Shown here: in pieces, positions 61,996-64,000 of the stretch
How the letters are laid out: each line of letters begins with the position of its first letter
Numbering within the stretch: position 1 is the stretch's first letter
From: Pectobacterium peruviense
GTDB lineage: Bacteria > Pseudomonadota > Gammaproteobacteria > Enterobacterales > Enterobacteriaceae
Reading direction: 5' to 3'
Length of the DNA stretch: 64,000 bases
Assembly (NCBI RefSeq): GCF_002847345.1
Contig: NZ_LXFV01000013.1
Span: 1 to 64,000 of the forward strand
Notes under the pieces: generated by a model
Database searches by the model: none
The model's input: the letters and a program-made list of their open reading frames with translations, nothing else
What the model was told of the DNA's origin: nothing
Program-made: the position numbers and the translations under genes

Positions 61996-64000
61996 ATGAA
62001 AGGAGTAACGCTGCTGGCTGGCGTACTGAGCGCGTTAATGAGCAGTCAGGCATTCAGTTCCAGCGATGGAGTTTGCGGCTTTTCCGACTCGGAATGTGGC
62101 GTATCCGCCCTGCCTTATTTGCAGCCGGGCAATGATACACGCGCTAACCTGATGCTGCTGCAAAGCCGCCTCCACAACATGTCGCTTCCGTTACCCCATC
62201 CGTTGCCCGATCAAACGCGTTCACGTATCGATCCTTTCACTGCCTACCGGGTCATGGGGATTGCGGCTACGGAAACACCTCAGACGGCAGAGTCAGGAGA
62301 GGATGTCACGGCGGATGCTCCTTATCTCTCGACGCTCAACAAAGCGAAGCGACTGAATCTTCCCTTGTCCGTTCAGGGTACGCTCTCCACGTTTTCGCCT
62401 GACGATAACGAAGGACGACATATTTCCAATGAGCTCTCCACGCTGGAAGCATTTTTCGACGTCCTGCTGGCTGACACAACGCTCACCGAGGAACAGCGCA
62501 CGTTGCTGGCACATCAGCGGGTGAATCTCCTCAATGCGCAGTATACCAAAGAGGCACTGGGTGAGGGGCTTGCAAGCCTGCCGGATGAAGGCCATGCCGG
62601 CGCACTCAAGCAGTATCTGTCCGCAATTCTGGCGTTTTATCAGGGTCACTTTGATGAGGCTGAAAGCAGCTTTCAGGCGTTAACGTCTTCGTCGCAGCCG
62701 TGGGTTGCGGAAACTTCGCGCTATATGTTGATTCGCGTGGCAATCAATAAAGCCATGGAAAACGCGTTAGATGAATACAACATGTTCGATGCCAGTAAAG
62801 CCGATAAAGCCGCTGCACAACTGGCTATTCAGCATATTGGCGACTATCTGAAACAGTATCCGGACGGGCAATACATCGAATCCGCTAACGGGTTATACCG
62901 CCGCGCTTACTGGATAATCGACGATGTGAATGCCTTAGCAAAAACGTACCAACACGAGTTGAATAACACCTCCGACATCGAAACTCTCCTTGAATTGAGT
63001 GACGAGATCGACAACAAGCTGCTGGAAAACAGGCAGTTCACCAGCGCCCCGGGCAGCGCGCCGTTGACGATGGTGCAAGATCTCAAGCGCTTGCGTTCAG
63101 ATGAGGGATGGATGGCATTGCCCGCGTTATCCACCGATGAGCTGGCCGCGCAGAAACCGCTGTTTGAGCAAGACAATATGCAGGAAGCATTCAGCTACCT
63201 TCAGGCATCACAGCTGTTTTATGGTCAAAAAGATTACGCTGCCGTGGTTAACAGCGTTCCCGCGACACAGGCGGGCGATCTCACAGATACCGTGCGTTTT
63301 AGCCTGCAAGTATTACGTGGTCGGGCGCTGGTGCGTCTGGAGCGTTGGGACGAGGCTGAAGCGCATTGGCGTCAGCTGTTAACGCGTAATATGGGATATA
63401 GCCAAAACCAGTTCCTACAGCTGGCACTCGCGGAAACGCTGGTCAAAGCGGGACATCCGGAGCGCGTCTTTACCGCTGACAGTCCGGTGAAGAATCTGCG
63501 TTTTCGTTCTGCAGTGCTGAAAATCAGCGCCAACGCCGATCTGCTCCGTCAGCAAACGGGTCCACAGCAAACCCATGAAGAACGGGCTATCGCGCTACAT
63601 ACGCTGTTAACCAAATCCCTGACCCACGGTGATTACGCCAGCTATCTCAACGATATTCAGTTAAGAAAAGACATCGCGCCGCTGGTTAGCAGCGAAAACC
63701 AGAGTTGGAATCAGGAAGATTTGACGGCATTTGACTGGGACGGCAGCGACACCGAGGAAGGCTACCAATGTCCGGCACTGGATAATGTGGTCACGACGCT
63801 CAACCAACGCCCCAATGATGCCCGAGCGATTAACTGCCTCGGCGAGTTTTTCCTGCGCACCAATAACAGCGTGGGCTTCGACTGGGGTGAAAGCAATATG
63901 CTGAGCGGACTCACCAATGCACCCGCCCAGTTCGCTGGCACCGAATATAATCGTCTGGATGGTTATGTGCGGGTGATCGCCGATCCAAAAGCGCCGCCGG
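61996..64000 (+). CDS. Secreted helical-repeat-like protein, cut by window end
   Basis: An uninterrupted frame of 668 codons, still open at the window edge. The ATG is in TAACCATGAAAGGAG and the first residues (MKGVTLLAGVLSALMSSQAF) are a signal peptide, so the product is exported. A cysteine pair follows (VCGFSDSECGV). The rest is rich in Leu/Ala/Gln helices with a TPR-like feel, for example AILAFYQGHFDEAESSFQAL (about 212-231) and RGRALVRLERWDEAEAHWRQ (about 443-462). I do not recognise the family. It follows cpxA but has its own upstream region, so co-regulation with Cpx is not shown. Confidence 0.8.
   Translation, partial: MKGVTLLAGVLSALMSSQAFSSSDGVCGFSDSECGVSALPYLQPGNDTRANLMLLQSRLHNMSLPLPHPLPDQTRSRIDPFTAYRVMGIAATETPQTAESGEDVTADAPYLSTLNKAKRLNLPLSVQGTLSTFSPDDNEGRHISNELSTLEAFFDVLLADTTLTEEQRTLLAHQRVNLLNAQYTKEALGEGLASLPDEGHAGALKQYLSAILAFYQGHFDEAESSFQALTSSSQPWVAETSRYMLIRVAINKAMENALDEYNMFDASKADKAAAQLAIQHIGDYLKQYPDGQYIESANGLYRRAYWIIDDVNALAKTYQHELNNTSDIETLLELSDEIDNKLLENRQFTSAPGSAPLTMVQDLKRLRSDEGWMALPALSTDELAAQKPLFEQDNMQEAFSYLQASQLFYGQKDYAAVVNSVPATQAGDLTDTVRFSLQVLRGRALVRLERWDEAEAHWRQLLTRNMGYSQNQFLQLALAETLVKAGHPERVFTADSPVKNLRFRSAVLKISANADLLRQQTGPQQTHEERAIALHTLLTKSLTHGDYASYLNDIQLRKDIAPLVSSENQSWNQEDLTAFDWDGSDTEEGYQCPALDNVVTTLNQRPNDARAINCLGEFFLRTNNSVGFDWGESNMLSGLTNAPAQFAGTEYNRLDGYVRVIADPKAPP

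Overview
The window is chromosomal DNA of a soft-rot enterobacterium, most likely Pectobacterium. This is inferred from proteins that follow Escherichia coli orthologues almost residue for residue, from the conserved gene order murI-btuB-trmA-yijD-fabR-sthA-oxyR, metF/metL-metB-metJ/rpmE-priA-cytR-ftsN-hslVU-menA-rraA-zapB-glpFKX-fpr-yiiR-yiiQ-tpiA and pfkA-fieF/cpxP-cpxRA, from four ERIC repeats, and from accessory genes suited to life on plants (agmatine catabolism, SotB sugar efflux, a rhamnogalacturonan-lyase-like protein). No rRNA, tRNA, CRISPR array, prophage or intact insertion sequence was seen.

Layout. 61-8025: murI, btuB behind a cobalamin riboswitch that carries an ERIC element, trmA, yijD, fabR, sthA and oxyR. 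8026-8627: a poorly coding junction where E. coli would have argECBGH and other genes. 8628-19933: the methionine block (metF, metL, metB, metJ, with tandem met boxes), interrupted by a six-gene operon (ABC importer, LacI-type regulator, GpdQ/CpdA-like phosphodiesterase). 20091-22911: a FecBCD-type ABC importer behind a Zur-like palindrome. 22995-39504: housekeeping core, namely rpmE, priA, cytR, ftsN, heat-shock hslVU, menA, rraA, zapB, the glycerol genes glpF-glpK-glpX, fpr, yiiR, yiiQ and tpiA. 39642-41633: aguA and aguB (agmatine to putrescine). 42236-54878: a large accessory island. 55391-61831: pfkA, fieF, sotB, cpxP with the CpxQ small RNA, cpxR and cpxA. 61996 to the end: a secreted protein cut by the window edge.

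The most unusual part is the island at 42-55 kb, between tpiA and pfkA, where E. coli K-12 has cdh and sbp. One arm encodes a private TonB-ExbB-ExbD motor, a fused double permease and an ATPase. The opposite arm encodes the matching periplasmic binding protein, a TonB-dependent outer-membrane receptor, a Tat-exported 924-residue PcRGLX/YetA-like (exo-rhamnogalacturonan lyase family) protein and a YesU-like DUF1961 protein. A LysR regulator converges on the end. The transporter resembles the AtsRBC sulfate-ester importer of pseudomonads, while the two enzymes resemble pectin side-chain enzymes. I infer a self-powered capture, cleavage and import system whose ligand is unknown.

Other points of note are the riboswitch-ERIC chimera, the conserved CpxQ RNA in the cpxP 3' end, several clusters of palindromic intergenic DNA, and clear candidate operators for MetJ, CpxR, Cra, GlpR and sigma-32.
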